A DNA stretch of 64,000 bases from Gracilariopsis chorda (taxonomy: Eukaryota; Rhodophyta; Florideophyceae; Gracilariales; Gracilariaceae): the NCBI GenBank assembly GCA_003194525.1, contig NBIV01000067.1, positions 232,673 to 296,672 of the forward strand, in the 5' to 3' direction. The notes under the pieces were generated by a model that was not told where the DNA came from, did not search any database, and worked only from the letters and a program-made list of their open reading frames with translations. The position numbers were made by a program, and so were the translations under genes. The first letter of the stretch is position 1. Each line of letters starts with the position of its first letter. Shown here in pieces: positions 63,577-64,000 of this stretch.

Positions 63577-64000
63577 TGTGAGATAGTGAAGTCCAGTGGA
63601 TTCCGCAACTCTGGAGACCCATGTGGACGATACACGTTGTGTATCTGGCCCAAGGATGGCTATCTGTATTTTATATAATTTATTTAATTTTATTGAATTA
63701 GTAACCATAGGACTAGATATAGCTGTAGGCACTTTACAGTGCCACAGGGTCGAGGCGCCTCGGTGCCGATACTTAGGCACCTCGAGCTGCGCCTCCCCTA
63801 GGGACAGTAAACTCAGACACCCTTGTGAGTCTTGAGCACCCCCGTACTCGGTACTCACAATTCCCTTTGGCCTTCAAGGTATCGCTACCGCAATTCCGAC
63901 CTGTAGGACTGCGTAGTCAGCGCCACCCCATTGCGCCAACATTACCAGAGGTGTCGCCGCCGCGCTTCATTAACCTTAGGACCCCCCAGCTCTGCCACGC
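63577..64000 (+). repeat. Element F: 3' LTR (truncated by window end)
   Basis: Begins TGTGAGATAGTGAAG and follows the 5' LTR to the window edge apart from the two small indels noted. Confidence 0.93.

Larger units (their letters stand above)
53098..64000 (+). mobile_element. Element F: young Ty3/gypsy chromovirus, 3' LTR cut by window end
   Basis: 5' LTR 53098-53575, PBS, intact gag, intact pol, broken antisense ORF, and 3' LTR from 63577 to the window edge. Over the visible overlap the LTRs differ by only two small indels that I can see (CTACTGTAGAGTAGGG vs CTGTAGG near 53246; CGCCGCTT vs CGCCGCGCTT near the end). The GCCGG at 53093-53097 would be the left target duplication. Gag and pol are both open. 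Confidence 0.95.

Overview
This is eukaryotic nuclear DNA dominated by transposable elements, with a small island of ordinary genes at about 40.7-51.2 kb. The organism cannot be named from the sequence. Intron-poor genes with ~50 bp introns, a heavy load of Ty3/gypsy chromoviruses and a Golgi-type sulfotransferase would suit a TE-rich alga, possibly a florideophyte red alga; other TE-rich protists remain possible.

Layout. (1) Element A: the end of a Ty3/gypsy chromovirus (+), with its chromodomain at 1-528, an antisense accessory ORF (784-2600) and its 3' LTR (2636-3538). It truncates gene E. (2) Gene E: a composite DDE-like/PD-(D/E)XK transposase pseudogene (3539-5994, resuming at 15501-15811), interrupted by element B. 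(3) Element B (5995-15495, - strand): a decayed chromovirus without its integrase core but with the same antisense accessory ORF. (4) Ty1/copia wreckage (about 17.3-19.9 kb). (5) A piggyBac-like element (about 20730-33345, - strand) whose transposase ORF is split by element C. (6) Element C (23180-32955, - strand): 829-bp LTRs that are nearly identical, 5-bp target duplication AGAAA. (7) Element D (33650-38833, +): a small old Ty3/gypsy with 205-bp LTRs and target duplication TTCCG. (8) Gene island: two divergently transcribed paralogous membrane proteins (40766-42133 -, 44368-45717 +), a membrane-anchored trypsin-like protease (48400-49806) and a sulfotransferase with two tiny introns (49914-51171). 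(9) A PIF/Harbinger transposase with one premature stop (51547-52842). (10) Element F (53098 to beyond the window, +): a young chromovirus with intact gag and pol, a broken antisense accessory ORF and the start of its 3' LTR.

Main observations. Elements A, B and F, which have different LTRs, each carry a homologous protein-coding region on the opposite strand to gag-pol, tail-to-tail with pol and starting near the 3' LTR. This resembles the antisense genes of some complex retroviruses. Elements C and F share a GGAAAAC heptamer just before the gag stop, with pol in the -1 frame. Elements A and C are packed with perfect micro-hairpins (5-bp stem, 3-nt loop), while F repeatedly uses the 9-mer TCCANTGGA. 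Most damaged transposase genes here carry in-frame stop codons but few frameshifts.
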